NCBI GenBank assembly: GCA_050116415.1
Contig: JASFOS010000071.1
Location: forward strand, 1-10,969
Direction of reading: 5' to 3'
DNA: 10,969 bases
From: JARRJY01 sp050116415
GTDB taxonomy: Bacteria > Pseudomonadota > Gammaproteobacteria > UBA6429 > Thiohalophilaceae
Below, in pieces: positions 1-6,399 of this stretch. Every line of letters starts with the position of its first letter. Position 1 is the first letter of the stretch. Made by a program: the position numbers and the translations under genes. The notes beneath the pieces were generated by a model. It searched no databases. It was not told where the DNA came from and worked only from the letters and a program-made list of their open reading frames with translations.

Positions 1-5
1 AGGAG
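1..5 (+). promoter_or_regulatory. Ribosome binding site of sqr
   Basis: AGGAG lies five bases before the ATG at 11. This is a strong Shine-Dalgarno match at good spacing and supports that start. The promoter must lie outside the window. Confidence 0.8.
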
Positions 6-10
6 TAACC

Positions 11-1282
11 ATGGCGCATATAGTTGTACTTGGTGCAGGTATCGGCGGACTCCCTGCTGCTTATGAACTTCGTGAAGCACTGGCAAGCGAGCATGACATC
101 ACGGTCATAAACGCACAGGACTATTTCCAGTTTGTCCCCTCTAACCCCTGGCTGGCGGTTGGCTGGCGAACCCGTGACAAAATCACCTTTCCGATCAGGC
201 CTCACCTTGAGAAACACCAGATTAATTTTATCCCGGCCCGGGTCGATACCATCGATGCTGAGAATAGCAAGCTGGTTCTCGATAACGGTGAAGAGGTCAG
301 CTACGATTACCTGGTTATTACGACCGGACCACGCCTGGCTTTCGAAGAAGTACCCGGTTCAGGACCCGATGGCCATACCCAGTCAGTCTGCACCGTCGAT
401 CATGCGGAAAAATCCTATGCCGACTTCAGGCAACTGGTTGCAGAACCGGGCCCGGTCATTGTTGGTGCTGTGCAATTTGCCAGTTGTTTTGGCCCTGCTT
501 ATGAATACGCCGCTATTCTGGATACCGCCCTTCGCAAACGTAAAATTCGCGATAAGGTGCCCATTACCTTTGTCACCAGCGAACCTTATGTAGGCCATCT
601 TGGCCTGGGCGGTGTGGGTGATTCAAACGGCATGCTGGAACACGAATTCCGCAACCGTCATATCAACTGGATTACCAATGCCAAGGTTACCAAGGTTGAA
701 CAAGGTAAAATGTTTGTCGATGAGCATAATCGTGATGGTGAAGTTATCAAACAACACGAACTGGAATTCAAGCATTCGATGATGTTGCCCGGATTCAAAG
801 GCGTAGATGCTGTAGCCAGTGTTGATGGACTATGTAACCCGCGTGGTTTTGTCATGGTCGATGAACACCAGCGTAGTCCAAAATATCCCAATATTTACAG
901 CGCCGGGGTATGTATTGCGATCCCTCCTGTGGAGCCAACCCCGGTTCCCACCGGTGCGCCAAAAACCGGCTATATGATCGAGTCCATGGTGACGGCTATC
1001 GTACAGAATATCAAAGCTGAACTTAGTGGCGCCACACCGCAATCGAAAGGGACCTGGAACGCATTTTGTCTCGCTGATCTGGGGGATACCGGTGCAGCTT
1101 TCATTGCTGTACCACAAATACCGCCACGCAATATTACCTGGTTCAAAAAAGGCAAATGGGTACACTGGATGAAAGTCTGGTTCGAGAAATACTTCATCGG
1201 AAAAATGAAGAAAGGCACCTCGGAACCGATTTTTGAGAAGTGGGTACTGAAATTAATTGGCCTGGGACGTCTAAAAAAATAA
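11..1282 (+). CDS. sqr: Sulfide:quinone oxidoreductase (SQR)
   Basis: This 423-residue flavoprotein should oxidise sulfide to sulfur or polysulfide at the cytoplasmic membrane and pass the electrons to the quinone pool. An FAD-binding GAGIGG motif is at residues 8-13. Cys127, Cys159 and Cys353 fall at the same numbers as the three essential cysteines of Rhodobacter capsulatus SQR. The context SCFGPAYE around Cys159, and His131 and His196, also match what I recall of the Acidithiobacillus ferrooxidans enzyme, which seems to be a close homologue over the full length. A proline-rich VEPTPVPTGAPKTGYMIESM stretch (307-326) is typical of the family. The tail (about 376-421) is rich in Trp, Phe and Lys and probably forms the amphipathic membrane anchor. 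There is no signal peptide. Cys275 and Cys301 are extra cysteines. The gene converges on alr. Flavocytochrome c sulfide dehydrogenase and type II NADH dehydrogenase fit less well, because the cysteine set is SQR-specific. Confidence 0.95.
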   Translation: MAHIVVLGAGIGGLPAAYELREALASEHDITVINAQDYFQFVPSNPWLAVGWRTRDKITFPIRPHLEKHQINFIPARVDTIDAENSKLVLDNGEEVSYDYLVITTGPRLAFEEVPGSGPDGHTQSVCTVDHAEKSYADFRQLVAEPGPVIVGAVQFASCFGPAYEYAAILDTALRKRKIRDKVPITFVTSEPYVGHLGLGGVGDSNGMLEHEFRNRHINWITNAKVTKVEQGKMFVDEHNRDGEVIKQHELEFKHSMMLPGFKGVDAVASVDGLCNPRGFVMVDEHQRSPKYPNIYSAGVCIAIPPVEPTPVPTGAPKTGYMIESMVTAIVQNIKAELSGATPQSKGTWNAFCLADLGDTGAAFIAVPQIPPRNITWFKKGKWVHWMKVWFEKYFIGKMKKGTSEPIFEKWVLKLIGLGRLKK

Positions 1283-1284
1283 AC

Positions 1285-1318
1285 TTGCGTTCACGCAACT
1301 GGCCGGGCAGCCCCGGCC
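1285..1318. terminator. Bidirectional terminator between sqr and alr
   Basis: Two hairpins fill the gap between the convergent genes. The first is TTGCG/CGCAA (1285-1289 with 1294-1298, loop of 4). The second is GGCCGGG/CCCGGCC (1301-1307 with 1312-1318, loop of 4). On the minus strand the smaller hairpin is followed by GTTTATTTTTTT, a good U-tract for alr; these bases lie within the 3' end of sqr. On the plus strand the GC-rich hairpin is followed only by ATGTTT, so termination of sqr may be less efficient. Confidence 0.65.
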
Positions 1319-1331
1319 ATGTTTGAGCTGA

Positions 1332-2441
1332 TCAATTTTGGTAAATGTATTGAACCCTGGATGTTACTCCACAGAGTAATTCATAGCCGATCGTTCCTGC
1401 CTTGTCGGCAATCATCTCGACGGGCAGGCCTTCCCCCCATAATATCACTTCATCACCGATACCGGCCTCCGGGCAATCGCGCAAGTCGACCGTCAGCATA
1501 TCCATGGATACCCGGCCAACAATGGGCACATGCTTGCCATTAATGAGTACCGGTGTATCACTGGCAATATGCCGTGGATAGCCATCACCGTAACCGATCG
1601 CCACTACCCCGACTGGCATGTCTTGTTCACAGCGATAAGTGCCACCATAGCCAATAGCATCGCCCTTGCTGTAGTTGTTCACGGCAATCAGTTCTGACGA
1701 TAAAGTCATGACGGGCTTGAGACCGTGATCCTCACCAATCGAATCAATAAACGGCGACACGCCGTAAAGCATAATGCCCGGGCGTATCCATTGTCCGTGC
1801 GAACCGGGACAAAGCTGGTTCCAGCCAAGGATGCCGGCCGAGTTGGCAATACTTTGTTCATCATCAAAACCCAGCTCATCCAGTAACGATTTAAACTGCT
1901 GACACTGTTGTTCAGTTAACTTGTCATCACGATCATCCGCATTGGCAAGATGAGTCATCATATGCAGTGGCTTGGCAACCGTGGAACAACCCAGTAGTCG
2001 CTGGTAGGCGCCCCTGGCCTGTGTGATTGAAAAGCCCAGACGGTGCATACCCGTATCAATCTTCAACCAGCACTGAAGCGGCGCTCCTCGATCGGTTTCA
2101 AGGATACCCAGCTGGCAAGCATGATAAACAACTACTTCCAGGTTATAGCCGCGGATGAGGTTGAGATCTTCAGCGCGAATAAAACCGCTCAGCACAATGA
2201 TACGCTGCGCGATACCGGCTTCACGCAAGCTGATCGCTTCTTCCAGGCTGGTCACGCCGAAGGCCTCGGCCTGTTCTGACAAGGCATGTGCAACCTGCAC
2301 GATGCCATGTCCGTAACCATTAGCTTTTATGATCGCCATGCAATGGGCATTGGCAACATGCTGCCTGGCGATGGAAAGATTGTGTCTGAGGTTGGAGAGG
2401 TTGATGGTGGCACGTGTGGCACGGGACAATCCGCAACTCAT
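1332..2441 (-). CDS. alr: Alanine racemase
   Basis: This 369-residue PLP enzyme interconverts L- and D-alanine in the cytoplasm and supplies D-Ala for peptidoglycan. The PLP-binding lysine is Lys39 in AIIKANGYGHG, and the second catalytic base is Tyr265 in DAIGYGGTYR; both match the numbering of the Geobacillus enzyme. Arg220 in IRPGIMLYG is the expected partner of the PLP pyridine nitrogen. VSMDM (311-315) and GYELLCG (352-358) complete the active site around the dimer interface. The length is normal for the family. The ATG touches the dnaB stop (TAAATG), with GGAGG inside the dnaB end ten bases upstream, so the two are probably co-transcribed and translationally coupled. The dnaB-alr order is conserved in Pseudomonas. 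The sequence alone does not say whether this is the only racemase in the genome (alr versus dadX). Confidence 0.96.
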   Translation of the reverse strand: MSCGLSRATRATINLSNLRHNLSIARQHVANAHCMAIIKANGYGHGIVQVAHALSEQAEAFGVTSLEEAISLREAGIAQRIIVLSGFIRAEDLNLIRGYNLEVVVYHACQLGILETDRGAPLQCWLKIDTGMHRLGFSITQARGAYQRLLGCSTVAKPLHMMTHLANADDRDDKLTEQQCQQFKSLLDELGFDDEQSIANSAGILGWNQLCPGSHGQWIRPGIMLYGVSPFIDSIGEDHGLKPVMTLSSELIAVNNYSKGDAIGYGGTYRCEQDMPVGVVAIGYGDGYPRHIASDTPVLINGKHVPIVGRVSMDMLTVDLRDCPEAGIGDEVILWGEGLPVEMIADKAGTIGYELLCGVTSRVQYIYQN

Positions 2442-3854
2442 TTACTCGGGGCCTCCACCGTAACCCTCATCGTAGTTATTGCTGACGAAGTTTTCAAAAC
2501 GGGTATATTTACCCAGGAAGGTCAGCCGCGCCGTACCGATCGGACCATTACGTTGCTTACCGATAATAATTTCGGCGGTACCTTTGTCCGGGCTCTCTTC
2601 GTTATAGACTTCATCTCGATAGATGAAAGTAATCACGTCCGCGTCCTGCTCGATGGCACCGGACTCGCGCAAGTCCGACATAATCGGTCGCTTGTTGGGA
2701 CGCTGCTCCAGGGAACGGTTCAACTGCGACAGGGCGATGACCGGCACGTTGAGTTCCTTGGCCAGGCCTTTCAGGGCACGTGAGATTTCCGAAATTTCGG
2801 TGGCACGGTTTTCTGAACTGCCGGAGGTTTGCATCAGCTGCAGGTAATCGAGCACGATCAGCCCCAGGCCATGCTCGCGCTTGATGCGCCGCGCACGGGA
2901 GCGCACCTCGATCGGGTTCAGGCCAGGCGTATCATCGATATAAATAGGTGCCTCGCTCAGCAGGTTAACCGCCGAGGTCATTCTCGGCCAATCGGTATCA
3001 TCCAGTTTGCCGGTACGAATCTTGTGCTGATCAATGCGCCCCAGCGATGACATCATGCGCATCACCAGTTGCTCGCCGGGCATTTCCATACTGAATACCG
3101 CGACCGGGACTTTACTCTTGATCGCCGCGTTTTCCACGATATTCATGGCAAACGAGGTTTTGCCCATGGAAGGACGGCCGGCGATGATAATCAGGTCAGA
3201 GTTTTGCAAACCGGAGGTCATTTCATCGAAATCATTCCAACCGGTCGGCACACCGGTGAAGGCCTGCGGGTTCTGGTACAGGGTATCAATGCGATCCACG
3301 GCCTTCACCAGTAAATCCTTGATCCCGGTATAGCCGGACTTGCCACGCGCACCCTTCTCGGCTATCTCGAAGACCTTGGCTTCTGCCATGTCGAGTAAAT
3401 CGGCGCTCTTCTTGCCTTCCGGGTTATGGGCACTGTCCCCGATTTCACTGGCAACCCGGATCAGCTGGCGTAACACCGAGCGTTCCCGCACGATGTTGGC
3501 ATAAGCCTTGATGTTAGCCGCGGTGGGCGTGTTCTTGGCCAGTGACGCCAGGTAACTCATGCCACCGGCATTTTCCAGTTCCCGGTGTTTCTCCAGCCAC
3601 TCGGACAGGGTCACCACGTCGTAGGGAGAGCTCTCATCAGCAAGGGTGGCGATAGCGCGAAAAATCAGCCGGTGATCACGACGGTAAAAGTCGTCCTCAC
3701 CAATCAGGTCCGCCACCTGGTCCCAGGCCGGGTTATCGATCATCAGCCCACCCAGTACGGATTGCTCCGCTTCAATCGAATGGGGCGGGACACGCAGCGC
3801 ATCAAGTGCGCTGTCTGCAACCTGTGAAGGATAAGCCAAATCCTGTATCGTCAT
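2442..3854 (-). CDS. dnaB: Replicative DNA helicase DnaB
   Basis: This 470-residue protein is the hexameric 5'-3' helicase that unwinds DNA ahead of the replisome and recruits primase. The N-terminal domain (about 24-125) begins with the family signature PPHSIEAEQSVLGGLM. After a linker helix comes the RecA-like ATPase domain (about 195-455), with Walker A GRPSMGKTS at 226-234, Walker B LIVLDYLQLM at 332-341, the ALSQLNRSLEQR stretch at 374-385, the SDLRESGAIEQDAD motif at 393-406, and KQRNGPIGT at 433-441 near the expected arginine finger. The length is normal and no intein interrupts the ATPase motifs, a common insertion site in DnaB. The ATG at 3854 lacks a strong Shine-Dalgarno sequence; an A/T-rich leader precedes it. 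The gene is separated from rplI by 291 bases and overlaps nothing, but it abuts alr. Confidence 0.97.
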   Translation of the reverse strand: MTIQDLAYPSQVADSALDALRVPPHSIEAEQSVLGGLMIDNPAWDQVADLIGEDDFYRRDHRLIFRAIATLADESSPYDVVTLSEWLEKHRELENAGGMSYLASLAKNTPTAANIKAYANIVRERSVLRQLIRVASEIGDSAHNPEGKKSADLLDMAEAKVFEIAEKGARGKSGYTGIKDLLVKAVDRIDTLYQNPQAFTGVPTGWNDFDEMTSGLQNSDLIIIAGRPSMGKTSFAMNIVENAAIKSKVPVAVFSMEMPGEQLVMRMMSSLGRIDQHKIRTGKLDDTDWPRMTSAVNLLSEAPIYIDDTPGLNPIEVRSRARRIKREHGLGLIVLDYLQLMQTSGSSENRATEISEISRALKGLAKELNVPVIALSQLNRSLEQRPNKRPIMSDLRESGAIEQDADVITFIYRDEVYNEESPDKGTAEIIIGKQRNGPIGTARLTFLGKYTRFENFVSNNYDEGYGGGPE

Positions 3855-3893
3855 TCTGCTGTCTGTAAGTAAGTTAAAGGGATACCCGGAAAT

Positions 3894-3924
3894 ATTTTAT
3901 ACATGAGAGGCTGGCCGTGCTGGC
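3894..3924 (-). promoter_or_regulatory. Possible dnaB promoter
   Basis: On the minus strand TATAAAAT (3894-3901) makes a good -10 element about 40 bases before the dnaB start. At 17 bases spacing the -35 position (3919-3924) reads GCCAGC, a poor match. Either an activator helps here or the real promoter lies elsewhere. Confidence 0.35.
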
Positions 3925-4051
3925 CGCAACCGGTGCCGGGATCTGCTAAAAGAATATCACAACGTGCCAGGCGAAACAGCGCAGGAATTGTTCAAATCAG
4001 CAAATTTTAACATCGAAAACGTGCTGAAGTTATGCTAGCTGAGCCAGGATG

Positions 4052-4070
4052 AAAAGTGCCTGAACAGGCA
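4052..4070 (-). terminator. Probable terminator downstream of rplI
   Basis: TGCCT/AGGCA (4057-4070, loop GTTC on the minus strand) is followed on that strand by CTTTTC. The stem is short and the U-tract weak, so partial read-through into dnaB is likely. Confidence 0.4.
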
Positions 4071-4083
4071 AAAGAGGTACGGC

Positions 4084-4124
4084 TCCAGGTCGACTGCAGC
4101 TTGATTGCAGCACAAAAACCTGGA
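4084..4124 (-). other. Folded element just after rplI
   Basis: An outer stem TCCAGGT/ACCTGGA (4084-4090 with 4118-4124, seven pairs) encloses an inner hairpin CTGCA/TGCAG (4094-4098 with 4106-4110, loop of 7). It starts about 20 bases after the rplI stop and has no U-tract of its own. It may protect the 3' end of the rpsF-rplI transcript or be part of the termination region; its role is unknown. Confidence 0.4.
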
Positions 4125-4145
4125 CCCGTTTAGATAAGAGCTTGA

Positions 4146-4595
4146 TTATTCGGCTTCTACGATAACCTTGACGGTCACCATCACGTCGGTGTGCAGCTGG
4201 ATATCGATATCGTATTCGCCCACCATGCGAATTGGACCTTCAGGCAGTTTGACTTCACTCTTGGCGACTTCAACACCTGCTTCTGTCAGTGCATCAGCAA
4301 TTTCTGCCACGTTAACGGAACCAAACAGCTTGCCCTCTTCACCGGCATTGCTTTTGATAGTCACGCTTTCCAGCGCAGCCAGTTTTTCGCCACGCGCCTG
4401 GGCTTCAGCCAGCATCTCGGCCGCCGCTTTTTCCAGCTCGGCACGACGCTCTTCAAACATCTTGATGTTTTCCTTGGTCGCAGGCACGGCTTTTTTGCCC
4501 GGAACCAGGAAGTTACGACCGTAGCCTGATTTAACCGTTACCTGGTCACCCAGGTCACCCAGGTTTGCCACTTTCTCCAGAAGAATTACTTCCAT
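4146..4595 (-). CDS. rplI: 50S ribosomal protein L9
   Basis: This 149-residue protein binds 23S rRNA near the base of the L1 stalk and helps keep the reading frame. The N-terminal domain carries the family signature GDLGDQVTVKSGYGRNFLVPGKKA at 13-36, given here in outline by Gly13, Val19, Gly24, Asn28 and Gly33. A long charged connecting helix (about 41-75, rich in Glu, Ala and Lys) leads to the C-terminal domain, with FGSV at 91-94. The length equals that of E. coli L9. GAGGT seven bases before the ATG is the ribosome binding site. The gene follows the DUF2232 gene by 19 bases and is the last member of the rpsF unit before a 291-base gap. Confidence 0.97.
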   Translation of the reverse strand: MEVILLEKVANLGDLGDQVTVKSGYGRNFLVPGKKAVPATKENIKMFEERRAELEKAAAEMLAEAQARGEKLAALESVTIKSNAGEEGKLFGSVNVAEIADALTEAGVEVAKSEVKLPEGPIRMVGEYDIDIQLHTDVMVTVKVIVEAE

Positions 4596-4614
4596 TGCTC
4601 TTACCTCTATTTAT

Positions 4615-5565
4615 TTAATCACCGCTTTGCCCGGTATCATTTTGTTTCCGCGCAAACCGCTTTCTAAAATCAAAACCGTTATCCAGCCAGCCAATCATGG
4701 CAAATATCACCAGCCCATGTGGCAGGGTAAACACCAGCACCACATAGATACCAATTAGCCAGGCCTTACTCTGTTGAAGCTGGTAAACCAGGCTATGTGC
4801 TACCGCCAGTCCCTGGAACATGAACAGCATCAACAATACCACCAGCGCATTGATGGACAGTTCATTTAGCAGCCCGCTGGTAAAAACCGCCAGCGCGGCC
4901 ACCAGGGCCACCAACAACGCGCTTTGCTGGCCGAGTTTCAGCGACCTGAATTCATTGCCGAACCCTTCAGGTCGATATAGTTTTGCCTGCCAGCTACGTG
5001 CAATCAACAACGACAGCCACATACCCATGACCGTAAAAGCCACGGTGGTCCCCGTCATAATCCGGGTTGCTTCACGCAGTTGCGCATCAAAACCCGCCGG
5101 CTTGTTCAGCACCACGCCGGCTTTCTCCAGCATGGGTAATACCTGCTGGGTGATATGTTCGTACCACAAGCCAGCCGGATCGGGTATCACGCTATAAACC
5201 AGCAGGATAATCGTGATACCCAGCAAGGCACCGAGCTTTAGTGCCAGCCCCAGTGACTGGCTCAGCAACAACGCGGTGGCTAGCAACCAGGCTGGTAGCC
5301 AGACCATCACGGCATACACAAACGCCATCATGGGCAGTTGCAATACCAGCATGGTGATTAATGCCAGTAACGCGCTAGCCCCCAGCGCGGTGAGTGCCCC
5401 TTCTTTCGGGCCCTGTACCAGCACGGCCAGTGCAACGGCTGCACCACTTAACAAACTGACCGGCCAACTTAATGGCATCATCAGCAGCGAAACTACCGCT
5501 AACCCGGCGGCGGCCATCATGGCCTGCAACCGTCCGCGCATCATGTAAGCCGCCAGGGCCTTCAT
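4615..5565 (-). CDS. DUF2232 family integral membrane protein
   Basis: This 316-residue hydrophobic protein has about eight likely membrane segments, near residues 14-32, 34-51, 57-76, 79-102, 106-127, 170-190, 215-255 (probably two) and 265-293. A larger soluble loop (about 128-168) contains PDPAGLWYEHITQQVLPMLEKAG. The motif FQGLAVAHSLV (250-260) and the end IGWLDNGFDFRKRF (291-304) are what I recognise as DUF2232 (YybS-like) features. The function is unknown. In Pseudomonas a membrane protein of this kind sits at the same place between rpsR and rplI, and I infer the same family here. GGAG eight bases before the ATG supports the start. It lies 40 bases after rpsR and 19 before rplI, so it is probably translated from the ribosomal protein mRNA. 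The charged C-terminal tail is probably cytoplasmic by the positive-inside rule. Confidence 0.8.
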   Translation of the reverse strand: MKALAAYMMRGRLQAMMAAAGLAVVSLLMMPLSWPVSLLSGAAVALAVLVQGPKEGALTALGASALLALITMLVLQLPMMAFVYAVMVWLPAWLLATALLLSQSLGLALKLGALLGITIILLVYSVIPDPAGLWYEHITQQVLPMLEKAGVVLNKPAGFDAQLREATRIMTGTTVAFTVMGMWLSLLIARSWQAKLYRPEGFGNEFRSLKLGQQSALLVALVAALAVFTSGLLNELSINALVVLLMLFMFQGLAVAHSLVYQLQQSKAWLIGIYVVLVFTLPHGLVIFAMIGWLDNGFDFRKRFARKQNDTGQSGD

Positions 5566-5605
5566 TTTCGCAACTCCGAACGGTTAATTGTTGCTAAAAC
5601 TACGA

Positions 5606-5833
5606 TTACTTGTGTGAATCGCAGTAGGGAATCAAGGCCAGGTAGCGCGCCCGTTTAACCGCGGTCGCCAGCTGACGCTGATACTTGGCCTTGGTACCCG
5701 TAATACGGCTGGGTACAATCTTGCCACTTTCAGTGATGTTCTGTTTCAGCAGGTTGACATCTTTGTAATCGATCTCTTTGATGCCTTCTGCAGTGAAACG
5801 ACAAAATTTTCTTCTACGGAAAAAACGTGCCAT
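5606..5833 (-). CDS. rpsR: 30S ribosomal protein S18
   Basis: This 75-residue protein forms a heterodimer with S6 on the platform of the 30S subunit. The sequence FFRRRKFCRFTAEGIKEIDYKD at the start and SGKIVPSRITGTKAKYQRQL in the middle are near-identical to E. coli S18, and the length is the same. The conserved Cys11 is present. A second cysteine lies near the C-terminus (PYCDSHK, where E. coli has PYTDRHQ). AAAGGAG, six bases before the ATG, is a strong ribosome binding site. It follows rpsF by 30 bases, giving near-equal expression of the two partners. Confidence 0.98.
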   Translation of the reverse strand: MARFFRRRKFCRFTAEGIKEIDYKDVNLLKQNITESGKIVPSRITGTKAKYQRQLATAVKRARYLALIPYCDSHK

Positions 5834-5863
5834 GTCAGGCTCCTTTAATATGTTCTGTTCGAC

Positions 5864-6235
5864 TTATGCTTCAGCTGCTGCTTCTTCAGCAGGGGCTGAT
5901 TCACGTTTCTCGGATTCTTCCTTCTTCGCCATAGGAGAAGCTTCGGTAACCGCTTCATCACGACGAATGGTCATGTGACGAATCACGGCATCATTGAAAC
6001 GGAAACCACTTTCCAGTTCATCCAATGCGGACTGCGAGCATTCAATGTTCATCAGGATGTAGTGGGCTTTGTGAACGTTCTGGATGAGGTAAGCCAGTTG
6101 ACGACGACCCCAGTCTTCCAGACGGTGGATTTTGCCGCCGTCGCCTTCAATAATGGCACGGTAGCGGTCGATCATGGCAGGAACCTGTTCGCTCTGGTCA
6201 GGATGGACCAGAAACACGATTTCATAGTGTCTCAT
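5864..6235 (-). CDS. rpsF: 30S ribosomal protein S6
   Basis: This 123-residue protein binds the 16S rRNA platform together with S18. The start MRHYEIVFLVHPDQSEQVPAMIDRY and the core KIHRLEDWGRRQLAY and FRFNDAVIRHM match E. coli S6 closely. The frame stays open to an upstream ATG at 6295, but the true start is the ATG at 6235: the extra 20 residues match nothing in S6, and GAGAGGAG lies directly before 6235. The C-terminal tail (about 105-123) is acidic and Ala/Glu-rich but ends in AEA. E. coli S6 ends in glutamates that RimK extends, so that modification may not occur here. The gene begins a probable operon rpsF-rpsR-DUF2232-rplI. Confidence 0.97.
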   Translation of the reverse strand: MRHYEIVFLVHPDQSEQVPAMIDRYRAIIEGDGGKIHRLEDWGRRQLAYLIQNVHKAHYILMNIECSQSALDELESGFRFNDAVIRHMTIRRDEAVTEASPMAKKEESEKRESAPAEEAAAEA

Positions 6236-6239
6236 ATCG

Positions 6240-6247
6240 CTCCTCTC
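6240..6247 (-). promoter_or_regulatory. Ribosome binding site of rpsF
   Basis: The minus strand reads GAGAGGAG, then CGAT, then ATG. This strong site decides between the start at 6235 and the longer frame at 6295, because 6295 lies upstream of it. Confidence 0.8.
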
Positions 6248-6256
6248 GGATAGGTA

Positions 6257-6281
6257 GCTTCCCGTTCTTGTGCGGTGAAGC
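6257..6281 (-). promoter_or_regulatory. Candidate S6:S18 autoregulatory leader hairpin
   Basis: On the minus strand GCTTC/GAAGC and CCG/CGG form an eight-pair stem with one bulged A and an eight-base loop (CACAAGAA). The element ends nine bases before the Shine-Dalgarno stretch of rpsF. Many bacteria carry an S6:S18-binding leader with a conserved CCG in this position, which represses translation of the operon when free S6:S18 builds up. Position and the CCG next to the bulge fit; the exact consensus could not be checked here. Confidence 0.45.
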
Positions 6282-6303
6282 AAGGAGTTAAACAAATTGT
6301 CAG

Positions 6304-6320
6304 TGGCTAATGCGTAGCCA
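6304..6320 (-). other. Hairpin near the 5' end of the rpsF leader
   Basis: TGGCTA/TAGCCA (6304-6309 with 6315-6320, loop of 5) would begin about six bases after the predicted transcription start. It could stabilise the 5' end of the mRNA or be part of the ribosomal-protein leader. There is no U-tract after it, so it is not a simple attenuator. Confidence 0.45.
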
Positions 6321-6332
6321 GTAAGGGGCGGG

Positions 6333-6361
6333 ATTTTACGGAAAACGGCCTGAAGTTACAA
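6333..6361 (-). promoter_or_regulatory. Promoter of the rpsF operon
   Basis: On the minus strand TTGTAA (6356-6361) and TAAAAT (6333-6338) are exactly 17 bases apart, a good sigma-70 promoter. The start would be near 6326, giving a leader of about 90 bases. It begins right after the U-tract of the rlmB terminator. Confidence 0.65.
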
Positions 6362-6363
6362 GG

Positions 6364-6383
6364 AAAAAGCCCAAATCGGGCGC
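6364..6383 (-). terminator. Terminator of rlmB
   Basis: GCCC/GGGC (6369-6372 with 6378-6381, loop of 5) is followed on the minus strand by TTTTT (6364-6368). The stem may extend through the flanking AAAG and CTTT with a small bulge. It separates the rnr-rlmB unit from rpsF. Confidence 0.6.
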
Positions 6384-6399
6384 TTTGGCGGGCATGTTC

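Larger units (their letters stand above)
3855..4145. other. 291-base gap between rplI and dnaB
   Basis: This is the longest gap in the window. On the minus strand it holds, in order, a folded element just after rplI (4084-4124), a probable terminator (4052-4070), an A/T-rich stretch, and a possible dnaB promoter (-10 near 3896). GGCTGGCCGTGCTGGCCG (3910-3927) is a near-tandem nine-base repeat. I found no convincing gene: the only notable small frame is a 35-codon one at 3903-4010 (+) with no ribosome binding site. Confidence 0.6.

Noticed and set aside
3910..3927. Tandem repeat suggesting replication iterons
   Set aside because: There are only two imperfect nine-base copies, with no DnaA boxes or further copies that I could see nearby.
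3903..4010. 35-codon frame in the rplI-dnaB gap
   Set aside because: It begins with MRGWPCWPQPVPG, but there is no ribosome binding site, no recognisable family, and it lies across the likely dnaB promoter.
6236..6295. Longer rpsF starting at 6295
   Set aside because: The 20 extra residues do not belong to S6, whose start MRHYEIVF is at 6235 behind a strong ribosome binding site. The extra part covers the leader hairpin.
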